NCBI RefSeq assembly: GCF_001427635.1
Contig: NZ_LMHA01000001.1
Coordinates: 1,585,132-1,649,131 of the forward strand
DNA length: 64,000 nucleotides
Reading direction: 5' to 3'
From: Pseudoxanthomonas sp. Root65
Lineage (GTDB): Bacteria > Pseudomonadota > Gammaproteobacteria > Xanthomonadales > Xanthomonadaceae
The position numbers were made by a program, and so were the translations under genes. Positions 11,896 through 21,537 of this stretch are shown here, piece after piece (position 1 is the first letter of the stretch; every line of letters begins with the position of its first letter). Under the pieces are notes generated by a model. That model did not search any database. It saw only the letters and a program-made list of their open reading frames with translations, and was not told where the DNA came from.

Positions 11896-12744
11896 ATGAT
11901 GCGCACGTGGATGGCAATGGGATTGATGGTGTTCTCGGCGTTGGCGCAGGCGCAGGGCGCCGGCGCGGTCCGCAAGCAGCTTGAAGCCAGCCTGCTGGTG
12001 CACGGCGAGATCACGGTGGACGAACGAGGCGAGATCGCCGATTACACGCTCAAGGACCCGGACAAGCTGCCCGCAGGCGTCGAAACGTTCGTGCGCCGTA
12101 ACCTGGACGGCTGGACGTTCGAGCCGCCCAAGGTGGATGGCAAGCCGGTCAGCCTGCGGAACAACATGAGTCTGCTGCTGGTGGCGAAGAAGCTGGACGA
12201 CGACAACTTCCTCATGCGGATACAGGCGACAAGCTTCTACCCTCAGTCCACGGAAGAGGGCTACGAGGTCGCCAGTCGGAAGATGGATCCACCGCGCTAC
12301 CCGCGAGCGGCGGCGCAAGGCGGCGCGCAGGGGACCGTGTACCTGATCGTCAAGGTCGGGCGCGACGGGAATGTGCAGGACGTAGTGGCCGAGCAAGTGA
12401 ACCTGCGCGTCGTCACCACCGAAAACATGATGGTCAAACTCCGCGAGATGTTCGCACAGGCATCGATTGCCGCCGCCAGGAAGTGGCAGTTCGCGCCCCC
12501 CACGCGCGGTGACGACGTGGACGCGGAATTCTGGTCGGTGCGCGTTCCGGTGGACTTCAACATGGGAACGCAGCGGCCAAGCTATGGCCGCTGGATCGGC
12601 TACATCCCCGGCCCCAAGGAAAAGGCTGGCTGGGTGGATCCGGACCTCGCCGAGACATCGCCCGAGGCGATGGCGGCAGGCCAGCCACGCCAACTTGGCA
12701 AGGATGGTTTGCGTTTGCTGACGCCCCTCGACAGCGGCTCGTAA
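11896..12744 (+). CDS. Periplasmic TonB_C-like protein, second of the pair
   Basis: A 282-residue paralogue of the preceding gene, sharing AVRKQLEASLLVHGEITVD near the N-terminus of the mature form and the TonB_C block PPRYPRAAAQGG, GTVYLIVKVGRDGNV and WQFAPPTRG. The start is one of two successive ATGs (11896 or 11899) after AGGAG; both give a signal peptide ending AQAQ. The two genes are 58 bases apart and end in a shared strong terminator, so they are probably one operon produced by duplication. Role unknown. Confidence 0.82.
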   Translation: MMRTWMAMGLMVFSALAQAQGAGAVRKQLEASLLVHGEITVDERGEIADYTLKDPDKLPAGVETFVRRNLDGWTFEPPKVDGKPVSLRNNMSLLLVAKKLDDDNFLMRIQATSFYPQSTEEGYEVASRKMDPPRYPRAAAQGGAQGTVYLIVKVGRDGNVQDVVAEQVNLRVVTTENMMVKLREMFAQASIAAARKWQFAPPTRGDDVDAEFWSVRVPVDFNMGTQRPSYGRWIGYIPGPKEKAGWVDPDLAETSPEAMAAGQPRQLGKDGLRLLTPLDSGS

Positions 12745-12770
12745 CCGCGGTCGGTGCGGTCCAGAAAACG

Positions 12771-12797
12771 AAAACGCCCCGCATCGCGGGGCGTTTT
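12771..12797. terminator. Bidirectional terminator between the TonB_C-like pair and rho
   Basis: AAAACGCCCCGC (12771-12782) pairs perfectly with GCGGGGCGTTTT (12786-12797) around a three-base loop. T-runs follow on both strands, so it can end the plus-strand pair and the minus-strand rho transcript. Confidence 0.92.
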
Positions 12798-12819
12798 CTT
12801 TCGCCTCTCCGTCGCCGGA

Positions 12820-14517
12820 TCAGCGCTTCATCGAGCTGAAGAACTCGTCGTTGGACTTGGTGTTCTTCATCTTGTCCAGCAGGAATTCCATCGCCGCGAT
12901 CTCGTCCATCGGGTGCAGCAGCTTGCGCAGGATCCAGATCTTCTGCAGCAGCTCCGGCTCGATCAGCAGGTCCTCGCGGCGCGTGCCCGAGCGGTTGATG
13001 TCGATGGCCGGATAGACGCGCTTCTCGGTGATGCGACGGTTCAGGTGCACTTCGCTGTTGCCGGTGCCCTTGAACTCTTCGTAGATCACCTCGTCCATCT
13101 TGCTGCCGGTTTCGACCAGCGCGGTGGCGATGATGGTCAGCGAACCGCCTTCTTCCACATTGCGCGCCGCGCCGAAGAAACGCTTCGGGCGGTGCAGGGC
13201 GTTGGCGTCCACGCCGCCGGTCAGCACCTTGCCGGAGCTGGGCACGACGTTGTTGTAGGCACGGGCCAGGCGGGTGATCGAGTCCAGCATGATCACCACG
13301 TCCTTCTTGTGCTCGACCAGGCGCTTGGCGCGCTCGATCACCATCTCGGCGACCTGCACGTGGCGGGCGGCCGGTTCGTCGAAGGTCGACGACACCACTT
13401 CGCCGCGCACGGTGCGCTGCATCTCGGTGACTTCTTCCGGACGCTCGTCCACCAGCAGCACGATCAGGTGCACGTCCGGGTGGTTGGTGGTGATGGCGGT
13501 GGCGATCTGCTGCATCATGATCGTCTTGCCGGCCTTGGGCGGCGACACGATCAGCGCGCGCTGGCCCTTGCCCTGCGGCGCCATCAGGTCGAGGATGCGG
13601 CCGGCGATGTCTTCCGACGAACCGTTGCCGCGCTCCAGGGTGAAGCGGCGGCGCGGGAACAACGGCGTCAGGTTCTCGAACAGCACCTTGTTCTTCGACG
13701 CTTCCAGCGGCTCGCCATTGATCGTGTCGATGGTCGACAGGGCGAAGTAGCGCTCGCCGTCCTTCGGCCAGCGGATGCGGCCGGCCAGGTGGTCGCCGGT
13801 GCGCAGGTTGAAGCGGCGGATCTGGCTGGGGCTGATGTAGACGTCGTCCGGGCCGGCCAGGTAGCTGGCCTCGGCCGCGCGCAGGAAGCCGAAGCCGTCC
13901 GGCAGGATTTCCAGCACGCCATCGGCGGCCACGCCTTCACCGTGGCGGGTCAGCACCTTCAGCAGGGCGAAGATCACGTCCTGCTTGCGGGCGCGGGCGA
14001 CGCCTTCCTGGATGTTCAGTTGCTCGGCGATGTCCAGCAGCTTGGGCGCCGGCATCCGCTTGAGGTCGCCCAGCGAATACTGCGGGAAGCCTTCGGGCAC
14101 GTTCGGCATCATGCGCGGAACGAAGACTTCATTGCCACCGCCGTTGGCGTCCTGCGGCATGCCGTCGTTGCCCGGGCGATCGCGGTTGCGCTCGCGGCGG
14201 TTGCGGAAGCGGTCGCGGCGGTTGTTGTTGTTGCCGTTATTGAAGCGGTTGCCGTCGCGCGCCTCGCCGCTTTCCTGCGACTGGCCGCCGCCCTGGGCCT
14301 GCGGAGCCTGGGCGTCGCCGCCGCCGTCGTGGGATGGTGCGGGTGCGGGTGCAGGGGGGCGTTCGGTCGCGACGGGCGGCAGCGGAAGCTGCGGCGCCGG
14401 ATCGGGTGCGCGCTCGGCGGACGCCGGGGCGCCATCGGCGGACGGGGCTTTCGGGGCACGGGCTTTGCGCACGCGCTTCTCGGCGGGAGCGCCGGTTTCG
14501 TTGCTGCTGTCGGACAA
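12820..14517 (-). CDS. rho: Transcription termination factor Rho with long N-terminal extension
   Basis: A 565-residue RNA-dependent ATPase that ends transcription. The first ~147 residues form an Ala/Pro-rich then Asn/Arg-rich low-complexity extension (for example [18 protein letters not shown]) absent from E. coli Rho. Rho_N begins at [19 protein letters not shown], followed by the RNA-binding cold-shock-like fold, DGFGFLR, and the ATPase with Walker A SPPKAGKT and the Q/R-loop residues near [10 protein letters not shown]. The first residue is encoded by TTG, with GAGGAA a suitable distance upstream; no ATG is available before the conserved part begins except well inside. It lies downstream of trxA on the same strand, as in other proteobacteria. 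Confidence 0.97.
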   Translation of the reverse strand: MSDSSNETGAPAEKRVRKARAPKAPSADGAPASAERAPDPAPQLPLPPVATERPPAPAPAPSHDGGGDAQAPQAQGGGQSQESGEARDGNRFNNGNNNNRRDRFRNRRERNRDRPGNDGMPQDANGGGNEVFVPRMMPNVPEGFPQYSLGDLKRMPAPKLLDIAEQLNIQEGVARARKQDVIFALLKVLTRHGEGVAADGVLEILPDGFGFLRAAEASYLAGPDDVYISPSQIRRFNLRTGDHLAGRIRWPKDGERYFALSTIDTINGEPLEASKNKVLFENLTPLFPRRRFTLERGNGSSEDIAGRILDLMAPQGKGQRALIVSPPKAGKTIMMQQIATAITTNHPDVHLIVLLVDERPEEVTEMQRTVRGEVVSSTFDEPAARHVQVAEMVIERAKRLVEHKKDVVIMLDSITRLARAYNNVVPSSGKVLTGGVDANALHRPKRFFGAARNVEEGGSLTIIATALVETGSKMDEVIYEEFKGTGNSEVHLNRRITEKRVYPAIDINRSGTRREDLLIEPELLQKIWILRKLLHPMDEIAAMEFLLDKMKNTKSNDEFFSSMKR

Positions 14518-14699
14518 GGTGCGATTCCTCGCTAGGTGGCGAGCGCCGGCGTTGCGGCGGCGGGGTGAAGTGAAGAGTGGGTGGTCAGATCAGATGGGTG
14601 CGGCGCATCCCCTGCGCCGGATTTCGGGTTCGACACTACCACCGGCCCGAAAGGGCGGCAAGCCGTGCGGGGGCGACGGGTTCAAGCGGATTCAGCCTG

Positions 14700-14721
14700 G
14701 GCCCCCGCGCGGGCGGGGGCC
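14700..14721 (-). terminator. GC-rich hairpin between trxA and rho
   Basis: GGCCCCCGC (14700-14708) pairs with GCGGGGGCC (14713-14721), a nine-pair stem with a four-base loop downstream of trxA on the minus strand. No T-run follows, so it may only attenuate or stabilise the trxA 3' end and let some transcription reach rho. Confidence 0.5.
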
Positions 14722-14731
14722 TGGCGGGGCA

Positions 14732-15073
14732 TCAGGCGGCTTGGGTCCCCAGGGCCTTGTCGATCATCTGGGTCAGCTGGCCCTTGCCGACGGCGCCGAT
14801 CTGGGTGGCCTGGATCTGGCCATCCTTGAACAGCAGCAGCATCGGGATGGAGCGGACGTGGTACTTGATGGCGGTGGCGCGGTTCTCGTCCACGTTGACC
14901 TTGGCGACCTTCAGCTTGCCGCCGTAGGTCTCGGCCAGCTCGTCCAGGACCGGCGAAATCATCTTGCACGGGCCGCACCACTCGGCCCAGAAGTCCACCA
15001 GCACCGGCTCGCCGGACTGCAGCACGGCAGCATCGAAATCGGCATCGCCGACGTGGGTCACTTTGTCGCTCAC
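14732..15073 (-). CDS. trxA: Thioredoxin
   Basis: A 113-residue cytoplasmic thioredoxin, the general protein disulfide reductant fed by thioredoxin reductase. The active site WCGPC is intact in FWAEWCGPCKM, the cis-proline follows in SIPMLLLF, and the length matches the family. The start is GTG at 15073, preceded by AGGAG on the minus strand; it gives MSDKVTHV. The gene is divergent from rhlB and upstream of rho, a conserved arrangement. Confidence 0.97.
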   Translation of the reverse strand: MSDKVTHVGDADFDAAVLQSGEPVLVDFWAEWCGPCKMISPVLDELAETYGGKLKVAKVNVDENRATAIKYHVRSIPMLLLFKDGQIQATQIGAVGKGQLTQMIDKALGTQAA

Positions 15074-15298
15074 GGGGATCTCCTGCGGGGTCCGCGGGCG
15101 GGCGCGGACGGGTTCGGGCCGGGACGGCCACCACTATTGGGGTAAACTGGGGCGTTCCGCGACCTTTTCAAGGTTTCCCAGGTGGTCGCGCAACCCGGCA
15201 CAGGGGGCGCAGTGTGCGACGCCGGTCAGGCCGTTGCAAGCACACCCACCGCATTCATACGAGACGCGCGCGGAACACAGCGACGCAAAGAAGAAGGC

Positions 15299-16987
15299 AT
15301 GAGCGACAAACCGTTAACCGATATCACTTTCTCTTCGTTCGACCTGCATCCGGCGCTGCTCGCCGGTCTCGAAGGCGCAGGTTTCTCCCGTTGCACGCCG
15401 ATCCAGGCGATGACGCTGCCGGTCGCGCTGGCGGGCGGCGACGTCGCCGGCCAGGCGCAGACCGGTACCGGCAAGACGCTGGCGTTCCTGGTGGCGGTGA
15501 TGAACCGCCTGCTGACGCGCCCGGCGCTGGCCGAGCGCAAGCCCGAGGACCCGCGTGCGCTGATCCTGGCGCCCACCCGCGAACTGGCCATCCAGATCCA
15601 CAAGGATGCGGTGAAGTTCGGCGCCGACCTCGGCCTGCGCTTCGCGCTGGTGTACGGCGGCGTGGACTACGACAAGCAGCGCGAGATCCTGCAGCAGGGC
15701 GTGGACGTCATCATCGCCACGCCGGGCCGCCTGATCGACTACGTCAAACAGCACAAGGTGGTCAGCCTGCACGCCTGCGAGATGTGCGTGCTGGACGAAG
15801 CCGACCGCATGTTCGACCTGGGCTTCATCAAGGACATCCGCTTCCTGCTGCGCCGCATGCCCGAGCGCACCACCCGGCAGACGCTGCTGTTCTCGGCCAC
15901 GCTGTCGCACCGCGTGCTGGAGCTGGCCTACGAGCACATGAACGAGCCGGAGAAGCTCGTCGTCGAGACCGAGTTCATCACTGCGGCCAAGGTGCGGCAG
16001 AAGCTGTACTACCCGGCCGATGAAGAGAAGATCCCGCTGCTGATCGGCCTGCTGTCGCGCAGCGAAGGCGCACGCACGATGGTGTTCGTCAACACCAAGG
16101 CGTTCGTCGAGCGCGTGGCGCGCGCGCTGGAGCGGGCCGGCTACCGCGTCGGCGTGCTGTCCGGCGACGTGCCGCAGAAGAAGCGCGAGTCGCTGCTGAA
16201 GAAGTTCCAGGCCGGCCAGCTGGAACTGCTGGTGGCCACCGACGTTGCCGCGCGCGGCCTGCACATCGACGGCGTGTCGCATGTGTTCAACTACGACCTG
16301 CCGTTCGATGCCGAGGACTACGTGCATCGCATCGGCCGCACCGCGCGCCTCGGCGCCGAGGGCGACGCGATCAGCTTCGCCTGCGAGCGCTATGCGATGT
16401 CGCTGCCCGACATCGAGGCGTACATCGAGCAGAAGATCCCGTCCGAGCCGGTCACCGCCGAGCTGCTGACGGCGCTGCCGCGTCCCGAGCGTCCGAAGCC
16501 GGTGGCCGGCGAGGGCGACGACGAAGAAGAAAGCATCGGCCAGATCTTCCGCGAAGCGCGCGAACAGAAGGCGGCCGACGAAGAGCGTCGTGGCGGTGGT
16601 CGCAAGCCCGGTGGATCGGCGGGCGCCGGTCGTCGCGAGGGCGGTCGCCGCGAAGGTCCGCGTTCGGCCGATGGTAAGCCGCGTCCGCCGCGCGCACCAC
16701 GTCCGCCGCGTGCCGAAGGCGAGGCGGTCGCCGCCGTCGCCGCACCGGTGGCGCCTGCGGTGCCTGTGCCGCGTTCCGAGACGGCCGCGTTGCCGGAAGG
16801 CGAGCGCAAGCCGCGCAAGCGTCGCCGCCGTCGCCATGGCCGTCCGCTGGAGGGTGCCGAGGGTGCGGTGGCGAACGCCACGCCGGTCGCCGCGAAACCC
16901 GTGGCCGCGCCGACGCCGGCCGACGACAGTGCGGGCTTCCTGACCAGGCTGGGCCGCAAGATCCGTTCGCTGGTGTCGGGCGGCTGA
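15299..16987 (+). CDS. rhlB: ATP-dependent RNA helicase RhlB
   Basis: A 562-residue DEAD-box RNA helicase. Visible motifs are Q-motif GFSRCTPIQ, motif I AQTGTGKT, motif II DEAD, motif III SAT, and motif [10 protein letters not shown]. After about residue 425 comes a basic, Gly/Arg/Pro/Ala-rich tail with [12 protein letters not shown] that should bind RNA. RhlB unwinds structured RNA for RNase E/PNPase decay. The start is the ATG after AAGAAGG; the frame extends upstream without conserved sequence. It shares the 225-base region with divergent trxA. Confidence 0.95.
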   Translation: MSDKPLTDITFSSFDLHPALLAGLEGAGFSRCTPIQAMTLPVALAGGDVAGQAQTGTGKTLAFLVAVMNRLLTRPALAERKPEDPRALILAPTRELAIQIHKDAVKFGADLGLRFALVYGGVDYDKQREILQQGVDVIIATPGRLIDYVKQHKVVSLHACEMCVLDEADRMFDLGFIKDIRFLLRRMPERTTRQTLLFSATLSHRVLELAYEHMNEPEKLVVETEFITAAKVRQKLYYPADEEKIPLLIGLLSRSEGARTMVFVNTKAFVERVARALERAGYRVGVLSGDVPQKKRESLLKKFQAGQLELLVATDVAARGLHIDGVSHVFNYDLPFDAEDYVHRIGRTARLGAEGDAISFACERYAMSLPDIEAYIEQKIPSEPVTAELLTALPRPERPKPVAGEGDDEEESIGQIFREAREQKAADEERRGGGRKPGGSAGAGRREGGRREGPRSADGKPRPPRAPRPPRAEGEAVAAVAAPVAPAVPVPRSETAALPEGERKPRKRRRRRHGRPLEGAEGAVANATPVAAKPVAAPTPADDSAGFLTRLGRKIRSLVSGG

Positions 16988-17013
16988 GCCGCGCCGCACT
17001 GCGTATCGAGAAG

Positions 17014-17040
17014 AAGCCGGGCATGTCCCGGCTTTTTCTT
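17014..17040 (+). terminator. Rho-independent terminator of rhlB
   Basis: AAGCCGGG (17014-17021) pairs with CCCGGCTT (17027-17034) around a five-base loop and runs into TTTTTCTT on the plus strand. Confidence 0.9.
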
Positions 17041-17090
17041 TGCGCGCCGGCATCGCCAGCGTCTTGATCGCTCCGGCATAATCGAGGCAC

Positions 17091-17777
17091 ATGAGCGTCC
17101 TTCGATTCGAAAACGTCAGCAAGCAGTACCCCGGCGGCCATGCGGCGCTGGAGGACGTCAGTTTCGAGGTGGCCGAGGGCGAGATGCTGTTCGTCACCGG
17201 CCACTCCGGTGCGGGCAAGAGCACGCTGCTGAAGCTGATCCACCTGAGCGAGCGGCCCAGCCGCGGCGCGGTCCTGTTCGCCGGCCGCAACCTGTTGAAG
17301 GTGCGCGGCGGCCGCATTCCGCTGCACCGGCGCGAGGTGGGCGCGGTCTACCAGGACCATCGCCTGCTCACCGACCGCACGGTGATGGAAAACGTCTCGC
17401 TGCCGCTGATCCTGCGCGGCGACCGCCGCAACGACATCGGCAAGCGCGTGCGCGAAGTGCTGGCGCGCCTGGGCCTGGGCCATCGCGAGAAGGCCCTGCC
17501 CACGCAGCTGTCCGCCGGCGAGCAGCAACGCGTCGGCATCGCGCGCGCCATCGTCGCCGAGCCGCGCCTGCTGGTGGCCGACGAACCGACCGGCAACCTC
17601 GACCCGACGCTGGCGGCGGAGATCATGTCGCTGTTCGCTTCCATGCCCGAGCGCGGCACCAGCGTGCTGGTCGTCAGTCACGACCTGTCGCTGCTCAAGC
17701 GGATGAAGAAGCGCGTGCTGATCCTCGACCACGGCAAGCTGGTCGACGACATTTCCCCGGCGGACCTGGCCGAATGA
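17091..17777 (+). CDS. ftsE: Cell division ATP-binding protein FtsE
   Basis: A 228-residue ABC ATPase that pairs with FtsX in the divisome to control peptidoglycan hydrolases. Walker A is GHSGAGKST, the signature is LSAGEQQR and Walker B is [13 protein letters not shown], followed by the switch His in VVSHD. GAGG lies just before the ATG. Its stop overlaps the ftsX start (ATGA), so the pair is coupled. Confidence 0.97.
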   Translation: MSVLRFENVSKQYPGGHAALEDVSFEVAEGEMLFVTGHSGAGKSTLLKLIHLSERPSRGAVLFAGRNLLKVRGGRIPLHRREVGAVYQDHRLLTDRTVMENVSLPLILRGDRRNDIGKRVREVLARLGLGHREKALPTQLSAGEQQRVGIARAIVAEPRLLVADEPTGNLDPTLAAEIMSLFASMPERGTSVLVVSHDLSLLKRMKKRVLILDHGKLVDDISPADLAE

Positions 17778-18718
17778 GCGACGCGAAGAACAGCCGCGCG
17801 CAGGCGCGTTCCGGGTTCGGCATCTGGCTCGACCAGCATCTCTACAGCTTCGTTTCCAGCCTGGGCCGCACCGTGCGTCGGCCGTGGGCGACGTTGCTGA
17901 CGATCGGCGTGATGGCGGTGGCGTTCGTGCTGCCGCTGGGCCTGTGGCTGGCGTTGCAGAACATCGGCCATTTCGCCGGCGATGTGCAGCAGTCGCGCGA
18001 GATCGACCTGTTCCTGACGCCGGACACGCCGGTGGCGCGCGCGCAGGCGTTGGCGGAATCGCTGCGCAGTCGCGACGATGTCGCCCGCGTCGAACTGCGC
18101 ACGCCCGAACAGGGCCTGGCGGAATTCCGCGAGCGCAGCGGCCTGGCCGGTTCGCTCGACCTGCTGGACGGCAATCCACTGCCCAGCCTGCTGGTGGTGG
18201 TGCCCGAAGGCGACGAAGCGCGACTGGTCGCCGCGCTGGAAGCGCTGCCCGAGACCGACCTGCTGCAGCACGATGCCGCCTGGCGCGAGCGACTCGCCGG
18301 CTGGATGGGCTTCGGCAAGCGCCTGGTCTGGGTGCTCGCGGCGCTGTTCGGGCTGGGCGCCTTGCTGGTCGTCGGCAACACCGTGCGCCTGGACATCCAG
18401 TCGCGGCGCGAGGAAATCGGTGTGTTGCAGTTGCTCGGCGCCAGCGATGGCTTCATCCGCCGCCCGTTCGTCTACCTGGGCGCGTGGTACGGCCTGGCGG
18501 CAGGCGCGCTGGTGCTGGGGCTGCTGACGCTGGCGGCACTGGCATTGCGGGCGCCGCTGGCGGCGCTGGCGCGCAGCTATGGCAGCCCGTTCGTGCTGGT
18601 CGGGCTGGATCCCGCCGGTGCGACGGCGGTCGTGGCAGCGGCCACGTTGATCGGCTGGCTGGGCGCATGGCTGGTGACAGGCCACTTCTTGCGTCAGACT
18701 CGCCCGACTGCCACCTGA
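17774..18718 (+). CDS. ftsX: Cell division protein FtsX
   Basis: A 314-residue inner-membrane partner of FtsE. An N-terminal cytoplasmic stretch is followed by a membrane helix at about residues 38-60, a periplasmic domain to about residue 180 that contains VARVELRTPEQGLAEF, and three further helices at about 185-210, 235-260 and 282-305. This is the FtsX topology used to activate murein hydrolases through EnvC-type proteins. No activator gene is adjacent. Confidence 0.96.
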   Translation: MSDAKNSRAQARSGFGIWLDQHLYSFVSSLGRTVRRPWATLLTIGVMAVAFVLPLGLWLALQNIGHFAGDVQQSREIDLFLTPDTPVARAQALAESLRSRDDVARVELRTPEQGLAEFRERSGLAGSLDLLDGNPLPSLLVVVPEGDEARLVAALEALPETDLLQHDAAWRERLAGWMGFGKRLVWVLAALFGLGALLVVGNTVRLDIQSRREEIGVLQLLGASDGFIRRPFVYLGAWYGLAAGALVLGLLTLAALALRAPLAALARSYGSPFVLVGLDPAGATAVVAAATLIGWLGAWLVTGHFLRQTRPTAT

Positions 18719-18733
18719 CCCCCGCGCATCTTC

Positions 18734-19573
18734 ATGGCCCAAGAGCTCCGGCATCTGATCAGCGACGCGCCCCGCGTGATGGTGGTGGACGGGTCCAAGC
18801 TGGTCCGCAAGCTGATTGCCGACGTGCTGCAGCGCGACCTGCCGGGTGTGCAGGTGATCGGCTGCGCCAGCATCGCCGAGGCGCGCGAAGCGCTGGCGGC
18901 GGGCGAAGTGCATCTGGTCACCACCGCGCTGGCGCTGCCGGACGGCGACGGGCTGGAGATCGCGCGCAGCGTGCGCGAAGCGTCGGGCCAGGCCTACGTG
19001 CCGGTCATCGTGGTGTCCGGCGATGCGCAGCAGCATCTGGAAGAGCGCCGCTTCACCGAGTACGTCACCGACTATTTCGACAAGGCGCTGGGACACGAGG
19101 CGCTGGCGACCTTCATCCGCGGTTACGTGCAGCCCGAGCCGGTGACCGGCGCCACCATCCTCTACATCGAGGACAGCCGCGTGGTGGCCGAAACCACCAA
19201 GCGCATGCTGGAGCGGCAGTCGCTCAACGTGGTGCACGTGCTGCGGGCGGAGGATGCCTTCGCGCTGCTCACCGCCGAGTCGCTGGGCCTGTCCACGCAC
19301 AAGTTCGACCTGGTGCTGACCGACGTGATCCTGAAGGGCGAACTGAGCGGTCGTGACATCGTGCAGCGCATCCGCGTGGATTTCGCCTACGGCAAGCGCC
19401 GCCTGCCGATCCTGGTGATGACCGGCGACAGCAACCGCGACAACCAGGCCGAGCTTCTCCAGGCGGGCGCCAACGACCTGGTGCTCAAGCCGATCGCCGA
19501 ACGCCTGCTGGTGACCAAGGTGCTGTTCCAGCTGCGCCTGGCGCGCATGGACGAATCGCGCAGCCTGGTCTGA
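18734..19573 (+). CDS. Response regulator with two receiver domains, first one degenerate
   Basis: A 279-residue protein made of two receiver domains and no DNA-binding output. The second domain (about 140-270) is complete: Glu146-Asp147, phospho-acceptor Asp197 in DLVLTD and Lys in VLKP. The first (about 14-125) keeps Asp19, the Ser of VVSG and Lys in YFDK, but the phospho-acceptor position is occupied by Ala65 within [11 protein letters not shown], so it should not be phosphorylated. It sits 15 bases after ftsX and 16 before ung on the same strand. The output may be protein-protein contact; the partner kinase is not in the window. Confidence 0.88.
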   Translation: MAQELRHLISDAPRVMVVDGSKLVRKLIADVLQRDLPGVQVIGCASIAEAREALAAGEVHLVTTALALPDGDGLEIARSVREASGQAYVPVIVVSGDAQQHLEERRFTEYVTDYFDKALGHEALATFIRGYVQPEPVTGATILYIEDSRVVAETTKRMLERQSLNVVHVLRAEDAFALLTAESLGLSTHKFDLVLTDVILKGELSGRDIVQRIRVDFAYGKRRLPILVMTGDSNRDNQAELLQAGANDLVLKPIAERLLVTKVLFQLRLARMDESRSLV

Positions 19574-19589
19574 GCCTTACGCCACGCGC

Positions 19590-20297
19590 ATGACCGACGA
19601 CGATCGCATCAGGCTGGAGCCTTCGTGGAAGGCGCACATCGGGGACTGGCTGCAGCGGCCGGACATGCGCGAGCTGTCCGCATTCCTGCGCCAGCGCAAG
19701 GCGGCGGGCGCGCGCATCTATCCACCGGGACCGCAGATCTTCGCGGCGTTCGACGCCACCCCGTTCGATGCGGTGAAGGTGGTGATCCTGGGGCAGGATC
19801 CCTACCACGGTGCCGGCCAGGCGCACGGGTTGTGCTTCTCGGTGCTGCCGGGCGTGCCGGTGCCGCCGTCGCTGCTGAACATCTACAAGGAAATCAACGC
19901 CGACCTCGGCATCGCGCCGCCGGACCATGGCTGCCTGCTGCCATGGGCTCGGCGGGGCGTGCTGCTGCTCAATGCGGTGCTGACGGTGGAAGACGGTCGC
20001 GCGGGCGCGCACCAGGGCAACGGCTGGGAAGGCTTCACCGACCACGCCATCGAGACGCTGGCGCGCGAGCGCGAGGATCTGGTGTTCCTGCTGTGGGGCA
20101 GCTACGCGCAGGCCAAGGGCAAGGTGATCGACACGCGCCGCCACCGCGTGCTGCGTGCGCCGCACCCCTCGCCGCTGTCGGCGCATCGCGGCTTCCTGGG
20201 CTGCGGGCACTTCAGCGCGACCAATCAATACCTCGCCCAGCGCGGCAGGACGCCCATCGACTGGCGGCTGCCGCCGCGCGATCAGCTGGTGCTCTAA
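19590..20297 (+). CDS. ung: Uracil-DNA glycosylase
   Basis: A 235-residue family 1 uracil-DNA glycosylase that removes uracil from DNA to begin base-excision repair. The water-activating loop GQDPYHG carries Asp70, and the DNA-intercalation loop HPSPLSAH carries His192. Length is normal. It follows the two-receiver protein on the same strand and ends before a REP-like pair shared with the convergent DUF2059 gene. Confidence 0.97.
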   Translation: MTDDDRIRLEPSWKAHIGDWLQRPDMRELSAFLRQRKAAGARIYPPGPQIFAAFDATPFDAVKVVILGQDPYHGAGQAHGLCFSVLPGVPVPPSLLNIYKEINADLGIAPPDHGCLLPWARRGVLLLNAVLTVEDGRAGAHQGNGWEGFTDHAIETLAREREDLVFLLWGSYAQAKGKVIDTRRHRVLRAPHPSPLSAHRGFLGCGHFSATNQYLAQRGRTPIDWRLPPRDQLVL

Positions 20298-20324
20298 GCG
20301 AGCACATGCTGTCGTGCAGTTCGA

Positions 20325-20391
20325 TGTGGGAGCGACGTAAGTCGCGATGAGGCTTTACCGGTAGATCATCGCGACTTACGTCGCTCCCACA
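20325..20391. repeat. REP-like inverted pair (second copy)
   Basis: Two facing copies of the TGTGGGAGCGACGTAAGTCG unit with a 21-base spacer, the same architecture as at 1445-1509. It lies between the convergent ung and DUF2059 genes, where no other terminator is visible, so it may act as one for both strands. Confidence 0.9.
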
Positions 20392-20413
20392 GTCGAGGAT
20401 CCTGGGTCCGGCG

Positions 20414-20974
20414 TCAACGCGTACGGCGACGCTTCTGCGGCGGCGAGACCGGCGGGGGCGGGGTGACCGGGATGTTCCTGATCTCGGCCTGCAGTTCTTC
20501 CAGCATCGGCACCATCTTCTGCTGCACGGCGCTCATGATGTTCTGCATCAGGGCCGGGTTCTTGTCGAGCATGCGCTGGCCGGCGGCGCTTTCGTAGAAC
20601 TTGCTGATCGCGCGCACGTCCTCGCGCGTGTAGGTCTTCTTGTAGACATCCAGGTACACCGGCCGCATCTGTTCCCACGACAGCGCCTTGCGGATGATCT
20701 CCTGGGTCTTGGCCTGGATGCGGGCGACCTCGGCCTTCTGTTCCCCGGTCATTTCCTGGCCGGCGAAATGCTTGTCGAATTCCTGCTGCTGCACGGCCTC
20801 CATCTGCGGAACCATACCCGCCAGCAGGCTCTCGGCACGCGACGCCTTGAGCAGGCGGTCGATGTCGGCGTCCGACGGTTCAGCCGCGAAGGCGGTGCCG
20901 GCAAAGGCCAGCGCGACGATGACGAGGAGAAGGCGGGCAAGCCGGCGGGCCGCGGTCAGCGAAGAGGCGATCAT
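20414..20974 (-). CDS. DUF2059 periplasmic protein
   Basis: A 186-residue exported protein. A signal peptide (hydrophobic LLLVIVALAFAGTAFA, cleaved AFA-A) precedes the DUF2059 region, seen as PVYLDVYKKTYTREDVRAI followed by KFYESAAGQRML, which is the family's core pattern. The C-terminus is a Pro-rich then basic tail (PPPPVSPPQKRRRTR). Function of the family is unknown. It is divergent from the arfB-like gene. Confidence 0.88.
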   Translation of the reverse strand: MIASSLTAARRLARLLLVIVALAFAGTAFAAEPSDADIDRLLKASRAESLLAGMVPQMEAVQQQEFDKHFAGQEMTGEQKAEVARIQAKTQEIIRKALSWEQMRPVYLDVYKKTYTREDVRAISKFYESAAGQRMLDKNPALMQNIMSAVQQKMVPMLEELQAEIRNIPVTPPPPVSPPQKRRRTR

Positions 20975-21085
20975 GCAGTGCGGGTGGCATGGAGCGGGGG
21001 CACAGGGTGCCTGCCGGGGAGTAAATCAGACGTTAACTGGCGCCGATCCTGCGGCCGCACGCTACGAACCGTCGCCTATCCTGAC

Positions 21086-21091
21086 TACAAT
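21086..21091 (+). promoter_or_regulatory. Possible -10 box (TACAAT) of the arfB-like gene
   Basis: TACAAT ends seven bases before the ATG at 21099, placing transcription start at the start codon. There is no Shine-Dalgarno in the gap. The -35 region is weak. This fits a leaderless message but is unproven. Confidence 0.35.
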
Positions 21092-21098
21092 CCGCCGC

Positions 21099-21533
21099 AT
21101 GGGGAGCACCGCACTCGAGATCACGCCGACGCTGGCGATTCCGGACGACGAACTGGTCGAACGCTTCGTGCGTGCGAGCGGTGCCGGCGGACAGAACGTC
21201 AACAAGGTGGCGACGGCGGTGGAGCTTCGCTTCGACGTAGCCGGCTCGCCCTCGCTGCCCGAGGCGCTGCGCGAGCGCCTGCTGGCACGAAGCGACCGGC
21301 GCCTGACCGACGACGGCGTGCTGGTGATCGATGCGCAGCGCTTCCGCACCCAGGACCGCAACCGGCAGGACGCCCGCGAGCGCCTGGCCGGCATCATCGC
21401 CGCCGCGCTGGTGGTGCCGAAGAAGCGTGTCGCCACCAAACCCTCGCGTGCGGCCAAGGCGCGACGGCTAGACGCCAAGCGCGGGCGCAGCGACATCAAG
21501 CGCGGTCGATCGCAGAAAAGCCATTGGGAGTAA
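21099..21533 (+). CDS. arfB: ArfB-like peptidyl-tRNA hydrolase (ribosome rescue)
   Basis: A 144-residue class I release-factor-like protein. It carries the catalytic GGQ motif in SGAGGQNVNK and a basic tail rich in Lys and Arg (KKRVATKPSRAAKARR and onward) that in ArfB/YaeJ enters the mRNA channel of stalled ribosomes. It lacks the codon-recognition domain of RF1/RF2. The start at 21099 matches the family N-terminus; longer frames upstream have no similarity. An acyltransferase gene follows four bases later. Confidence 0.93.
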   Translation: MGSTALEITPTLAIPDDELVERFVRASGAGGQNVNKVATAVELRFDVAGSPSLPEALRERLLARSDRRLTDDGVLVIDAQRFRTQDRNRQDARERLAGIIAAALVVPKKRVATKPSRAAKARRLDAKRGRSDIKRGRSQKSHWE

Positions 21534-21537
21534 GTGT

